Shown: piece by piece, positions 1-8,077 of the stretch
Layout of the letters: the number at the start of each line of letters is the position of its first letter
How positions within the stretch are numbered: position 1 is the first letter of the stretch
Source: Oscillospiraceae bacterium
Lineage (GTDB): Bacteria > Bacillota > Clostridia > Oscillospirales > Ruminococcaceae
Assembly: GCA_017468365.1 (NCBI GenBank)
Contig: JAFUIS010000015.1
Span: forward strand, 1 to 55,457
Direction of reading: 5' to 3'
DNA: 55,457 bases
Notes under the pieces: generated by a model
What the model saw: only the letters and a program-made list of their open reading frames with translations
What the model was told of the DNA's origin: nothing
The model's database searches: none
Made by a program: the position numbers and the translations under genes

Positions 1-43
1 AAACGCAAAGAGCAATGGTGATAATATGCTGCGAAACCGTCAT
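1..43 (-). CDS. azlD: AzlD-type branched-chain amino acid transport subunit, N-terminal fragment
   Basis: Only the first 14 codons lie in the window; the gene runs off the left edge. The ATG (complement of 41-43) overlaps the TGA of azlC as ATGA, the usual translational coupling of azlC and azlD. The visible residues begin MTVSQHIITIALCV, a hydrophobic start consistent with the small four-helix AzlD membrane protein that pairs with AzlC to export branched-chain amino acids. The identification rests mainly on position next to azlC, as too little sequence is present for a family match. Confidence 0.6.
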   Translation of the reverse strand, partial: MTVSQHIITIALCV

Positions 44-756
44 GCAAGACCACCCGCCTTTTCAATGGGTTTTCTGAAAAACGCAAGCATGCAGAGAATG
101 CAGGCCATGGTCGGTATGATAAAGGAATCCGCGCCGAAAACAAGAAGGCAGAAAACCGAAGCAAAAACTCCGATGAGTGCGGTGTAATGCTTTTTCTCTT
201 TAAGCCACTGTTCAAGAAAAATCACCACAAACATCGCCGTCATGATGAATTCAATTCCCTCTGTGTTGAAATCCATCAGCGAACCCAAAATTCCGCCCAG
301 GGTCGCGCCCGTTACCCAGTAACTCTGGTCAAGAAGCGAAACCGCAAGATAAAATTTTCCTCTGTCGATGCCTTTGGGAACGGAAACAGAGCAGTTTATG
401 GAAAAAGTTTCGTCCGTAAGTGCAAAGATAAGATAAAGCTTTTTAAGTCCAAGGCCTTTATATTTTTCGAGCATTGCAAGCCCATAAAAAAGATGGCGCG
501 CCTGGATCATCAGCGCCATCAAAAAAGTCTGGAGCGGGGCAAAGGTGCCCGTGAGCATGCTTACCGCAACGAACTCAAGACTTCCGCCAAAAATGGTTAT
601 GGCCATGAGCATCGGATAGACAAAACTGAACCCGGAAAGGTTCATGTAAATGCCATAAGACATTCCGAGAAAAAGATATCCGGTAAGAACGGGAACGGTA
701 TGAGGAAAAGCTTTTTTGACCGCGTAAAAAAAGCTTTTTTTACGTTCTTTTTCCAA
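40..756 (-). CDS. azlC: AzlC family branched-chain amino acid exporter, large subunit
   Basis: A 238-residue polytopic membrane protein of the AzlC family, which with AzlD exports branched-chain amino acids and analogues such as azaleucine. It shows the family's early helix with GYLFLGMSYGIY, a GGSLEFVAVSML segment, the RHLFYGLAML motif and a TDETFS motif after the third helix. The start is taken as TTG at 756 because the upstream ATG at 774 lies inside the AAAGGAGGCGG ribosome binding site. The stop overlaps the azlD start. Family assignment is secure; the substrate is inferred from the family. Confidence 0.88.
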   Translation of the reverse strand: MEKERKKSFFYAVKKAFPHTVPVLTGYLFLGMSYGIYMNLSGFSFVYPMLMAITIFGGSLEFVAVSMLTGTFAPLQTFLMALMIQARHLFYGLAMLEKYKGLGLKKLYLIFALTDETFSINCSVSVPKGIDRGKFYLAVSLLDQSYWVTGATLGGILGSLMDFNTEGIEFIMTAMFVVIFLEQWLKEKKHYTALIGVFASVFCLLVFGADSFIIPTMACILCMLAFFRKPIEKAGGLA

Positions 757-799
757 AAAACCGCCTCCTTTCATATGCGAATATTATACAAATATAAAA

Positions 800-830
800 C
801 CGGTATTTCAACAGAATGTTGAAATACCGG
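800..830 (-). terminator. Rho-independent terminator after the lipoprotein gene
   Basis: A perfect 13-bp stem (CCGGTATTTCAAC paired with GTTGAAATACCGG) with a 5-nt loop. On the minus strand it follows the stop at 840 and is followed by a T-rich tract, so it ends the tandem lipoprotein transcript. The plus side also carries a T run. Confidence 0.8.
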
Positions 831-839
831 AGCATTTTT

Positions 840-1532
840 TTATTCTTCAATAAGTTCGCATTTCAGATAAAGCACCACCGGACCTTCTTTGGTGTACCTT
901 GTGAAGTGGGCGTAAACGGCGCTTTGGTCATCGGGATCTGCAAAAATTTCGTTTCCGTCGGTGTGGTCGCTGCCGCTGTGATATTTCAGATTTGTTTCAA
1001 AATCCTTTTGCGGAAGATTGTCCACGCCGATATAATGCAGTTTTCCGGCGGACACAAAACCTTCCGGAAGCTCTTCAAAAAGGTTTCCGTCATATCCTGC
1101 GGAGGGAAGAAGATAAAGCTTTCCGCCATAGGAAATAAAACCGTTGTGTCCGACGGAACCGTCCGTCATTTTTTCGTGGACAAAGCGAAGACAGTATTTT
1201 TCGTCCTCGCCGTCAAAAATAACGTAAACGGTGGTGTTCGTTTCGTCACCGGCAAAAACCCTTCCGGAAAAACTTTTTTTGCACCGCATTTCAAGTTCCT
1301 CGTCCGGAAGTTCATCCGGAACGGGAACGAATCTTCCAACCTCGGTGTAATTTTCCGGAATGTACTTCGTGATGAAATCATCGTCATAACAATAAATTTC
1401 ACCGCCCACCATTATAGCAGGTCTTTCGCGGCTGATGTCCGACCAGGGAAGAGAATTATAACCTGTAGGGGCCAGCGCATAGCATCCTGAAAACAAAAAA
1501 AGAAGCGCAAAAACAAAGATAAGCTTTTTCAT
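840..1532 (-). CDS. Putative lipoprotein, paralogue of the upstream lipoprotein
   Basis: A 230-residue predicted lipoprotein with signal MKKLIFVFALLFLFSGC; the lipobox cysteine is residue 17. I do not recognise the family. It is clearly homologous along its length to the gene at 1546-2253: both have a PWSD motif, an IMVGGE strand, [IV]PE.Y.E[IV]G, FSG[RK]VFAG, NTTVY, VGHNG..SYGGKLY and a DFETN segment. The ATG at 1532 follows GGAGGTGACAAA; the longer TTG form is rejected. It lies 13 nt after the stop of its paralogue, so the pair is one transcript. The repeated strand-rich pattern suggests an extracellular beta-sheet domain, but no function can be given. Confidence 0.8.
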   Translation of the reverse strand: MKKLIFVFALLFLFSGCYALAPTGYNSLPWSDISRERPAIMVGGEIYCYDDDFITKYIPENYTEVGRFVPVPDELPDEELEMRCKKSFSGRVFAGDETNTTVYVIFDGEDEKYCLRFVHEKMTDGSVGHNGFISYGGKLYLLPSAGYDGNLFEELPEGFVSAGKLHYIGVDNLPQKDFETNLKYHSGSDHTDGNEIFADPDDQSAVYAHFTRYTKEGPVVLYLKCELIEE

Positions 1533-1545
1533 TTTGTCACCTCCG

Positions 1546-2253
1546 TCATTCAAAAACCGGACAGCAAAGATAATTTATATAACTGCCTTCGGCCCAGTGC
1601 ACAGTGTTTTCAATAAGTATCATCGAGGTGTCAACGGGATTTGTAAAAACCTTTTTTTCGTTTACCGAAGAACCGTAGCCGTCATAAAACATGTTGGTTT
1701 CAAAATCGTTTTGCGGAACGTTGTCAATTCCGATATATTCAAGTTCGCCCGAAAGTTCGAATCCCGCCGAAAGTTCCTCAAAATATTCTTCGCCGTATCC
1801 GTAGTTTATCATATAAAGTTTTCCGCCGTAGGAAACCATTCCGTTATGACCCACAACGTTCGGATTCTGCACCATTTTTTCACATGCAAAGCGGATGCAA
1901 AGACCGTTTTCGCCGTCAGCAACGATGTAAACGGTGGTGTTGTTTTCGCCGCCGGCAAAAACTTTTCCTGAAAATCCGTCTTTGCAAAAAATCTCAAGAT
2001 CCTTTTTTGGAATATTATCCGCCACCGGAACGGCTTTTCCGATTTCGGAATATTCTTCCGGAATCTTTCCTTTACCGACGTAATCGTCAAAATAATAAAG
2101 TTCTCCGCCGACCATGATGACCGGGCGCTCGTTGTTTTCAATGCTCAGATCCGACCAGGGAAGAAGATATCCAACGGGTTCTTCATAAACCGGTTCTTTT
2201 CCGCAGCCTGCAAACAAAATCAGCAAAACAAGAATAAAAACGAATTTCCTCAT
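1546..2253 (-). CDS. Putative lipoprotein, first of a tandem pair
   Basis: A 235-residue predicted lipoprotein with signal MRKFVFILVLLILFAGC, lipobox cysteine at residue 17. It is the upstream copy of a tandem duplication with the gene at 840-1532; the copies are well diverged but collinear, so the duplication is old. The start is the ATG at 2253 behind GGAGGTGATAAA. Conserved residues shared with the paralogue include paired cysteines (CKDGFSG here, CKKSFSG in the copy; a terminal Cys-containing strand in both), possibly a disulfide in the extracellular domain. Function unknown. Confidence 0.8.
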   Translation of the reverse strand: MRKFVFILVLLILFAGCGKEPVYEEPVGYLLPWSDLSIENNERPVIMVGGELYYFDDYVGKGKIPEEYSEIGKAVPVADNIPKKDLEIFCKDGFSGKVFAGGENNTTVYIVADGENGLCIRFACEKMVQNPNVVGHNGMVSYGGKLYMINYGYGEEYFEELSAGFELSGELEYIGIDNVPQNDFETNMFYDGYGSSVNEKKVFTNPVDTSMILIENTVHWAEGSYINYLCCPVFE

Positions 2254-2307
2254 TTTATCACCTCCGTACATACATATAGTGTATAAAAAAGCGGAAAAAG
2301 TTGCAAA

Positions 2308-2331
2308 AAGGCGGCAAAAATCCGCCGCCTT
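2308..2331 (-). terminator. Rho-independent terminator after glpK
   Basis: Stem AAGGCGGC/GCCGCCTT with an 8-nt loop. On the minus strand it lies just past the glpK stop and is followed by a TTTTT-rich tract. Confidence 0.8.
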
Positions 2332-2339
2332 TTAAAAAA

Positions 2340-3836
2340 TCATTTTTCCACCCAGCCGCAGGCTCTTCCAACCGCGCGTTTCCACTGGTTATAATCCTTT
2401 TCGGCATCTGCCGCAGGACGCTCCGGATAGAAAGTGCGTTCGCTTTTATGCGCTTCGGCAATTTCTTCAAGGCTGTTCCAGACTCCGACGTAAAGTCCCG
2501 CAAGAGCCGCCGCACCGAAAGCGGTGGTTTCAACAACTTCCGGACGCTCAACGGGAATCCTCAGAAGGTCGGACTGTATCTGCATCATAAGGTTGCTTAC
2601 GGAAGCGCCGCCGTCAACGTGAAGAACGGCGATTTCGCAATCTGCGTCCTTTCTCATGGCGTCTATCATATCCGTTACCTGATAGGCGATTCCTTCAAGC
2701 GCCGCCCTCGCGATATGCGCTTTTGTGGTACCGCGGGTTATTCCCAAAAGAGCACCCCTTGCGTACATATCCCAGTGGGGTGCGCCAAGGCCGGTGAATG
2801 CCGGAACAAGGATAACGCCGCCGGAATCCGAAACGGATTCCGCAAGGTGGTTGACTTCCGGCGCGGAATCAATGATTCTGAGTCCGTCGCGAAGCCACTG
2901 AATGGTGGAACCGCCGTTAAAAACGCTTCCTTCAAGAGCATAGGTGATTTTTCCGCCGATGCTCCATGCAACGGTGGTAACAAGTCCGGAATTTGATTTT
3001 ACCGGTTTTTCGCCCACGTTCATAAGGGTGAAGCAGCCGGTGCCATAGGTGTTTTTCGCTTCGCCGATTTCAAAGCAGCCCTGGCCGAAAAGCGCAGCCT
3101 GCTGGTCGCCTGCCGCACCGCAAACCGGAACTCCCGCAAGACTTTCAAGTCCGGGAATGCCTTCGGCAACGGTTCCGTAAAGCGCGGAGTTTTCCACCGG
3201 TTTCGGAAGCATGCACATGGGGATATCAAGCATTTCGCAAAGTTCTTTATCCCATTCAAGGGTGTGGATGTTGAAAAGCATTGTGCGCGAAGCATTGGAA
3301 TAATCGGTGACGTGCGCTTTTCCGCCGGTAAGCTTCCAGATAAGCCAGGTTTCAACCGTTCCGAAAAGAAGTTCGCCTTTTTCTGCCCGTTCCTGTGCGC
3401 CCGGAACGTGGTCAAGAATCCATTTTATTTTCGTTCCGGAAAAATAAGCGTCTATCATAAGACCGGTCTTTTCGGTTATTATTTCGTCAAAACCTTTTGC
3501 CGAAAGCATATCACAGATTGCGGCGGTGCGTCTGCACTGCCAGACAATGGCGTTATAAATGGGTTTTCCGGTGGCTTTGTCCCAAATAATGGTGGTTTCG
3601 CGCTGGTTGGTGATGCCAATGGCGGAAATTTGAACGTCGGCCTTTTTTATCGCTTCTTCGGCGGCCATTCTTTCGGTTTCCCAGATAACTTCCGGGTCGT
3701 GTTCGACCCAGCCGGATTGGGGATAGATCTGGTCATAAGGAAACTGTCCGACGGAAACGATTTTTCCGGCCTTGTTGAATACTATGGCACGGGAACTTGT
3801 GGTGCCCTGGTCAAGCGAAAGAACATATTCTTTCAT
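2340..3836 (-). CDS. glpK: Glycerol kinase
   Basis: A 498-residue FGGY-family kinase that phosphorylates glycerol with ATP to sn-glycerol 3-phosphate in the cytoplasm. It has the N-terminal phosphate-binding loop LDQGTTSSRA, the glycerol-binding NQRET segment near residue 77, the CRRT motif near 101, the AGDQQAALFGQ adenosine-site segment and GAPHWD in the C-terminal half. Length is normal. The histidine phosphorylated by HPr in Enterococcus and Bacillus enzymes (in a YHFFG segment before AGDQQ, from memory) is not apparent; the region reads EGIPGLESLAG. No glpF or glpD lies nearby. It is divergent from a monoacylglycerol-lipase-like gene, which could supply glycerol. The start follows an AGGGGG ribosome binding site. 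Confidence 0.96.
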   Translation of the reverse strand: MKEYVLSLDQGTTSSRAIVFNKAGKIVSVGQFPYDQIYPQSGWVEHDPEVIWETERMAAEEAIKKADVQISAIGITNQRETTIIWDKATGKPIYNAIVWQCRRTAAICDMLSAKGFDEIITEKTGLMIDAYFSGTKIKWILDHVPGAQERAEKGELLFGTVETWLIWKLTGGKAHVTDYSNASRTMLFNIHTLEWDKELCEMLDIPMCMLPKPVENSALYGTVAEGIPGLESLAGVPVCGAAGDQQAALFGQGCFEIGEAKNTYGTGCFTLMNVGEKPVKSNSGLVTTVAWSIGGKITYALEGSVFNGGSTIQWLRDGLRIIDSAPEVNHLAESVSDSGGVILVPAFTGLGAPHWDMYARGALLGITRGTTKAHIARAALEGIAYQVTDMIDAMRKDADCEIAVLHVDGGASVSNLMMQIQSDLLRIPVERPEVVETTAFGAAALAGLYVGVWNSLEEIAEAHKSERTFYPERPAADAEKDYNQWKRAVGRACGWVEK

Positions 3837-3927
3837 TTTAATATCCCCCTATCTTTTTTATTTCAAAAGTGATATTATGATACTGTAAAATTCAACATAA
3901 TTATAACATAAGGAGGGCGATTTTTCT

Positions 3928-4857
3928 ATGACAATCCACAATTCTTTTTATTTTCCTTCTTCCGACGGAAAAACCACTATCCACGGTGAAGAATGGCTGC
4001 CCGAAGGCGCACCGAAAGCGGTCCTTCAAATCGCCCACGGCGTAGCCGAATACGTTCATCGCTATGACGGTTTTGCCAATTTCCTTGCCGAAAACGGAAT
4101 TGCCGTGGTGGGCGAAGACCACCTCGGCCACGGAAGATCCGTTGCCGAAGGCGCGCCGATGATCTATTTTTCTGAAAAAAACGGCTGGTATAAGGTCGTA
4201 AAAGATATCCATACCGTACGCGAAATGTACGGCGAAAAATATCCCGGCGTTCCCTATTTTCTTATGGGACACAGCATGGGTTCCTTCCTTGCAAGGACCT
4301 ATCTCATAAAATATCCCGGCGACGTCGACGGCGCAATAATCATGGGAACCGGTCACCAGAGCGGCGCCCTTGTTGCCGGCGGAAAATTCATCGGAAACCT
4401 CGTCGGAAAAAAGAACGGCTTCGATAAACCCCACGACCTTGTAACAAAGCTTGCCTTCGGCAGCTATAACAACGGAATCGAAAACGTCCGCACCGAATAT
4501 GACTGGCTTTCCGTAAACGAAGAAAACGTCGATAAATATATCGCCGATCCTCTTTGCGGTGCCCCCGCCACCGTCGGACTTTTCCTCGATATGCTCGGCG
4601 GAATCGGTTTTATCCGCAAGCAGGAAAACGTCGATAAAATGGATACCGAAAAACCCGTTCTCTTCATTTCCGGCGAAAAAGACCCGGTGGGCGATTGCGG
4701 AAAGGGCGTAAAAGCCGCTTTTGCAACTTTTGACAAAGCGGGCGTAAAAGACCTTACCTGCAAGCTTTATCCCGGACTTCGCCACGAAATTCTTAACGAG
4801 GACTGCAAACAGGAAGTTTACGAATATATCCTTAGCTGGCTCAGCGAAAGGATCTGA
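3928..4857 (+). CDS. Alpha/beta hydrolase, monoacylglycerol lipase / lysophospholipase type
   Basis: A 309-residue cytoplasmic serine hydrolase of the Hydrolase_4 (PldB/monoglyceride lipase) type. The nucleophile elbow is GHSMG at residues 114-118 (Ser116); the oxyanion segment HGVAEYVHRY is at 37-46; Asp252 in GEKDPVG and His286 in GLRHEIL complete the triad. No signal peptide is present. The gene is divergent from glpK across about 90 bp, suggesting that the glycerol it may release from monoacylglycerols or lysolipids feeds glycerol kinase; that link is inference. AGGAGGGCG precedes the ATG. Confidence 0.88.
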   Translation: MTIHNSFYFPSSDGKTTIHGEEWLPEGAPKAVLQIAHGVAEYVHRYDGFANFLAENGIAVVGEDHLGHGRSVAEGAPMIYFSEKNGWYKVVKDIHTVREMYGEKYPGVPYFLMGHSMGSFLARTYLIKYPGDVDGAIIMGTGHQSGALVAGGKFIGNLVGKKNGFDKPHDLVTKLAFGSYNNGIENVRTEYDWLSVNEENVDKYIADPLCGAPATVGLFLDMLGGIGFIRKQENVDKMDTEKPVLFISGEKDPVGDCGKGVKAAFATFDKAGVKDLTCKLYPGLRHEILNEDCKQEVYEYILSWLSERI

Positions 4858-4867
4858 AAAAAGAAAA

Positions 4868-4889
4868 AAGCCTCCCAAATGGGAGGCTT
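4868..4889. terminator. Bidirectional terminator between convergent genes
   Basis: AAGCCTCCC, loop AAAT, GGGAGGCTT, flanked by A and T runs on both sides. It serves the hydrolase on the plus strand and the small gene on the minus strand. Confidence 0.85.
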
Positions 4890-4891
4890 TT

Positions 4892-5152
4892 TTAAACCGT
4901 GATTTTAACTTTCGTGCCGTCTTTTGCCTCAACGTCCACAAGGTCCAGCGTTCCGCCAAAATCTTTTCTCGTTTTATAAAATCCGCGGACAAATTTCCGG
5001 CACATTTTTCCGGTAAGCTTTATTCCGCTTTTCCGAAGTTTTTTGCGGGCAAAAACCGGCGCAACCGTCGCACAAAATCCGTTGAGGACTATACGCTCCG
5101 GAAGTTTTATCACAAAAGGCTCTCTGCCTTCGGAAGTTATCTCTATCCTCAT
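4892..5152 (-). CDS. Small protein resembling the C-terminal domain of the adjacent XRE regulator
   Basis: An 86-residue protein starting at the ATG behind GGAGTGATATC. It begins with an IEITSEG.PF.IKLPERIVLNG strand pair and ends with LDLVDVEAKDGTKVKI. This is the same layout as residues 82-167 of the regulator immediately upstream (a strand pair, a basic middle, then LVEVETHEGDVVNIFVE), so it looks like a stand-alone, diverged copy of that domain. The upstream stop lies 4 nt before this ATG, so the two are translationally linked. A role as partner or modulator of the regulator is inference. Function otherwise unknown. Confidence 0.7.
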   Translation of the reverse strand: MRIEITSEGREPFVIKLPERIVLNGFCATVAPVFARKKLRKSGIKLTGKMCRKFVRGFYKTRKDFGGTLDLVDVEAKDGTKVKITV

Positions 5153-5156
5153 GATA

Positions 5157-5660
5157 TCACTCCACAAAAATATTGACTACGTCGCCTTCGTGGGTTTCCA
5201 CTTCCACAAGGTTGCCTACGGCACCCTTTTCGACCATTTCAAGGATCTTTCCGAGGTCGATGCTTTTGAAAGCGGAATTCAGCGAATCGCTTCCGGAAAC
5301 CTGCGGCAAATCCATTCCGCAGTCAAGGGCAAGCTTTGCAAGAGAGCAGGGAATGTTGACCCTTACTTTGTCGCCCTCGCTCGAATCCACAACGATGCGG
5401 AACATCATTTTGCTTATATCTTTTCGCTGACCTTCGGGAACAAAAGAAACGGCAGGTTCCTGCTTTCCGCAAAGAAGCTCGTCAATGCTCATTCCAAGGG
5501 TTTTTGCAAGGCTTGGAAGAAGCGAGATATCCGGGCAGGAAATATCGTTTTCCCATTTGCTCACCGCCTGGGGCGAAACAGAAAGCATTTCGGCAAGTTC
5601 GTTCTGATTTATGTTTTTTGCCTTTCTTGATTCGGCAATTCTTTTTCCGACAGTATCCAT
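5157..5660 (-). CDS. XRE-family regulator with a C-terminal SHOCT-like ligand or dimerisation domain
   Basis: A 167-residue DNA-binding protein. Residues 5-58 form a Cro/C1-type helix-turn-helix (RIAESRKAKNINQNELAEML, then VSPQAVSKWE for the recognition helix). Residues 82-167 carry a second domain with the pattern KVRVNIPCSLAKLAL, IDLGKILEMVEKGAVGNLVEVE, GDVVNIFVE, which I recognise from SHOCT-like/DUF domains fused to small regulators in Firmicutes. A good AAAGGA precedes the ATG. It heads a two-gene operon with the small protein at 4892-5152. Its targets are unknown. Confidence 0.85.
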   Translation of the reverse strand: MDTVGKRIAESRKAKNINQNELAEMLSVSPQAVSKWENDISCPDISLLPSLAKTLGMSIDELLCGKQEPAVSFVPEGQRKDISKMMFRIVVDSSEGDKVRVNIPCSLAKLALDCGMDLPQVSGSDSLNSAFKSIDLGKILEMVEKGAVGNLVEVETHEGDVVNIFVE

Positions 5661-5762
5661 AAAAAAGTTCCTTTCGTTTGATGATTCTCCGGAGTACGCT
5701 TTGATTTTATCACGAAAATTCCCAAAAAAGAAGATACCGTAAGTTGTTTCAAAGCAAAAATA

Positions 5763-5801
5763 AACAACCGTCCGTTGTTTTTTATGAAACGGACGGTTGT
5801 T
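5763..5801 (-). terminator. Rho-independent terminator after the GNAT fusion gene
   Basis: A 14-bp stem (AACAACCGTCCGTT/AACGGACGGTTGTT) around an 11-nt loop, just past the stop of the minus-strand gene ending at 5810 and followed by TTTATTTTTG on that strand. Confidence 0.8.
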
Positions 5802-5809
5802 TTTTGATA

Positions 5810-7288
5810 TTATTCAAGATTCTGGGTCATAAAAATGCCTTCTTCATAAACGCAGTCCTCTTTGAATCCGACGGATTTATAAAGTCTCTGTGCGGGTATG
5901 TTGAAGCGGTTTACGCCGATGGAAAGTTTTTTTGCGCCGGCTTTTTTAAGATAGTCAACCGCAAAGCGGAGCATGAATTTTCCAAAGCCGCGACCCTGAT
6001 ATCGGCGGTCGATTATAACAGTTTCGATATAGTAATCGCCTTTTTTTCTGTCTATGGAAAGTTCCAGAAGGCCAACGGCTTTTCCGCCTTCGGTCTCAAC
6101 AAAAAGTTTGTGGTTTTTGTGGGCGCAGGCATAAGCTATGGTTTCAAGAGCGCCGGAAACAAATTCACGCTGATCCGGGCGGATTTCAAGTGCGGTGGCC
6201 TGGAGCCAGTTTTTGCTTCCGTAAGGAACCATTTTTGTGTTTTCCGGAAGGGTAAAAATCGGTTCGATTTCCATTCTTGTTTCCTTGGAAAAAGTGAGGT
6301 ATTTGTTGTCGCCTTCCATAATATATTTCGGGCAGGAAGGGGTTGCCCAGAACCAGCAAAAATCGTTTTTCTTGTCAAAATAGAAAATTACGGGAGAAAA
6401 AGATTCAAAATCGAAGTAAAAAACCGGATATCCGTTAAGGTTTTCAAAACAAAGCCCCATGTTGTCGGAATCGAATTTTGTTGCGGCTTTCCATATTTTT
6501 TCGGAGAAAAGGCGGTGCTCAAAAATTCCAAGCATAAGTTTTTCAAGGTCGGGAACAGTTGTTGTAAAGAACGGATAATCGGTGTTTTCAGTATCGAATA
6601 CGATATATTTCTCGTTGCGGAAAAGGGTATGAAGCAAAAGAGCCTTTTCGGAAATTCCGATTTGGGTGTTTTCCATTCCGAGTTCTTCAAAAATATTGCG
6701 TTTTATAAAATCTTTTGCGGAAACACCGGAAACTCTTTTGATAATTTCCTTGAGAAAAACGGTGTTGCTGGCGGAAAAATCGCCGGAAGTGCCTGGTTCG
6801 TGCTCAAGTTCTTTTCCCTTTATGGAATCGAGCACCGTTTCGAAAGAATAATCCTGGAGATAAAGTTCCATATCCTTTTTTCGGCGGTCGATATCCGAAA
6901 GACCGCGGTATTCTTCGTCATCATCAAGGGTTCTGCGAATCTCGCCGAAATAAAAATCGCGGATTCCGCTTTTTCCGGAAAGAAGATGGCGAACGGTGAT
7001 TTTATCCGCGTACTCAAATTCCGGAATGAATTTTGAGATTTTGTCCGAAAGACGGAGCTTTCCTTGATCAATAAGGACAAAAGCGCAAAGGGAAAGCATT
7101 GAAGAACATTCGAGAGGCAAAAGGTAACGGCTTTCGACCTCTATCGGTTCTTCGGTGGAAAGATTTTTGCCGTAAACGGTGCTCAAAACGGTTTCTCCCT
7201 TATGATTTATAAGAAAAGCTCCGTTTTCACCAAATTTTTCGGCAAGTTCAAAAATTTTTTCGCTTAATTTACTGTAATCGGTTTTCAC
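5810..7288 (-). CDS. Degenerate beta-lactamase-fold domain fused to a GNAT acetyltransferase
   Basis: A 492-residue, two-part cytoplasmic protein. Residues 1 to about 350 follow the serine beta-lactamase/PBP4* fold: IDQGKLRLSDKISKFIPEF, ITVRHLLSGKSGIRDF and FIKRNIFEELGMENT match that family's layout. Both key motifs look lost. Where SxxK should lie (residues 58-68, PLECSSMLSLC) there is no lysine, and the YxN site reads FSASN (171-175) with Ala in place of Tyr. Residues 365-492 are a GNAT domain with the acetyl-CoA loop RRYQGRGFG (428-436) and NIPAQRLYKSVGF. There is no signal peptide. GTG start behind AAAGGA. Likely an acetyltransferase with a non-catalytic binding module; the substrate is unknown. 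Confidence 0.8.
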   Translation of the reverse strand: MKTDYSKLSEKIFELAEKFGENGAFLINHKGETVLSTVYGKNLSTEEPIEVESRYLLPLECSSMLSLCAFVLIDQGKLRLSDKISKFIPEFEYADKITVRHLLSGKSGIRDFYFGEIRRTLDDDEEYRGLSDIDRRKKDMELYLQDYSFETVLDSIKGKELEHEPGTSGDFSASNTVFLKEIIKRVSGVSAKDFIKRNIFEELGMENTQIGISEKALLLHTLFRNEKYIVFDTENTDYPFFTTTVPDLEKLMLGIFEHRLFSEKIWKAATKFDSDNMGLCFENLNGYPVFYFDFESFSPVIFYFDKKNDFCWFWATPSCPKYIMEGDNKYLTFSKETRMEIEPIFTLPENTKMVPYGSKNWLQATALEIRPDQREFVSGALETIAYACAHKNHKLFVETEGGKAVGLLELSIDRKKGDYYIETVIIDRRYQGRGFGKFMLRFAVDYLKKAGAKKLSIGVNRFNIPAQRLYKSVGFKEDCVYEEGIFMTQNLE

Positions 7289-7359
7289 AAGAAAAAAGTC
7301 CTTTCCGGCGAAAAATCGCCAAATGGAGAACTTAAATCTTCCTTCACGGCAAAGAAGGT

Positions 7360-8076
7360 TTAAATTCCGTTCAGTATCTCAAAAAGTTCGGAAGAATTGC
7401 GGGCAATATAGTCCGGAAGGAAGTTTTCATCCTCTTCGCAATAATCCCCCGGGTGATGCATTGCGACACAGACGACCTTCGCGTCGAGAAAATCCTTTTT
7501 GAGCATGGCTTCGGCGTTTCTGCCAAAGGCAACGTCCACGCTGTGGTCACCGATATAAACGAAGGTGCCGTTTTGGTCATCTATTCCGAGCTTTTCAAGC
7601 GCTTTCATAAATGCGGCGGGGTGGGGTTTTTGCTCATCAAAAAGAACGTCGTCGATTCCGATTACCGCGCCGAAATACTTGAGCACGCCGCGGTGCTCAA
7701 GAGTCCTTTCAATAATTCCGGCGCCGTTTTGTGAGCACACGCCCATTTTCACGTCTTTAAAATGTTCAAGAACGCCGGCGATTCCGGGATAAAGTTCCGC
7801 CTCGGTCTTGTTTTTAAGCTGAAGTTCGCCCCAGGATTTTACCGCAACTCGTATCTGTTCGTCGGTAAGTCCGTAACAGGTTTTATAAAGCACAGTCCAG
7901 TCGGAAATTCTTCCGTAAGTCTCCTGAAAATTCTCCCTCGAAGAAAGAGGCTCCGGTACGTTTTCATAAACGTCGGGAATGAATCTCGAAAGAATTTCAA
8001 GGCTCACCTCAATGGATTTTTTCGAAGAATCCATAAGGGTGCCGTCATAGTCCCAAAGAATTGCTTTTGCTGCCAT
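7360..8076 (-). CDS. HAD-superfamily hydrolase, phosphoglycolate phosphatase-like
   Basis: A 238-residue cytoplasmic HAD phosphatase. Motif I is DYDGT at 9-13 (Asp9 nucleophile, Asp11 acid/base), motif II lies in VKMGVCSQNG, the motif III lysine is in DEQKPHPAAF and motif IV is YIGDHSVD. The helical cap between motifs I and II is the C1 type found in Gph and beta-phosphoglucomutase relatives. The exact substrate cannot be told. The start overlaps a GAAAGGA ribosome binding site just beyond the stop of the membrane protein gene upstream, so the two genes form one operon. Confidence 0.88.
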   Translation of the reverse strand: MAAKAILWDYDGTLMDSSKKSIEVSLEILSRFIPDVYENVPEPLSSRENFQETYGRISDWTVLYKTCYGLTDEQIRVAVKSWGELQLKNKTEAELYPGIAGVLEHFKDVKMGVCSQNGAGIIERTLEHRGVLKYFGAVIGIDDVLFDEQKPHPAAFMKALEKLGIDDQNGTFVYIGDHSVDVAFGRNAEAMLKKDFLDAKVVCVAMHHPGDYCEEDENFLPDYIARNSSELFEILNGI

Positions 8077-8077
8077 T

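Noticed and set aside
7321-7365. A hairpin just after the HAD phosphatase gene as a terminator.
   Set aside because: The stem formed by TTAAATCTTCCTT and AGAAGGTTTAA has mismatches and overlaps the stop codon; it lacks a clear T run.
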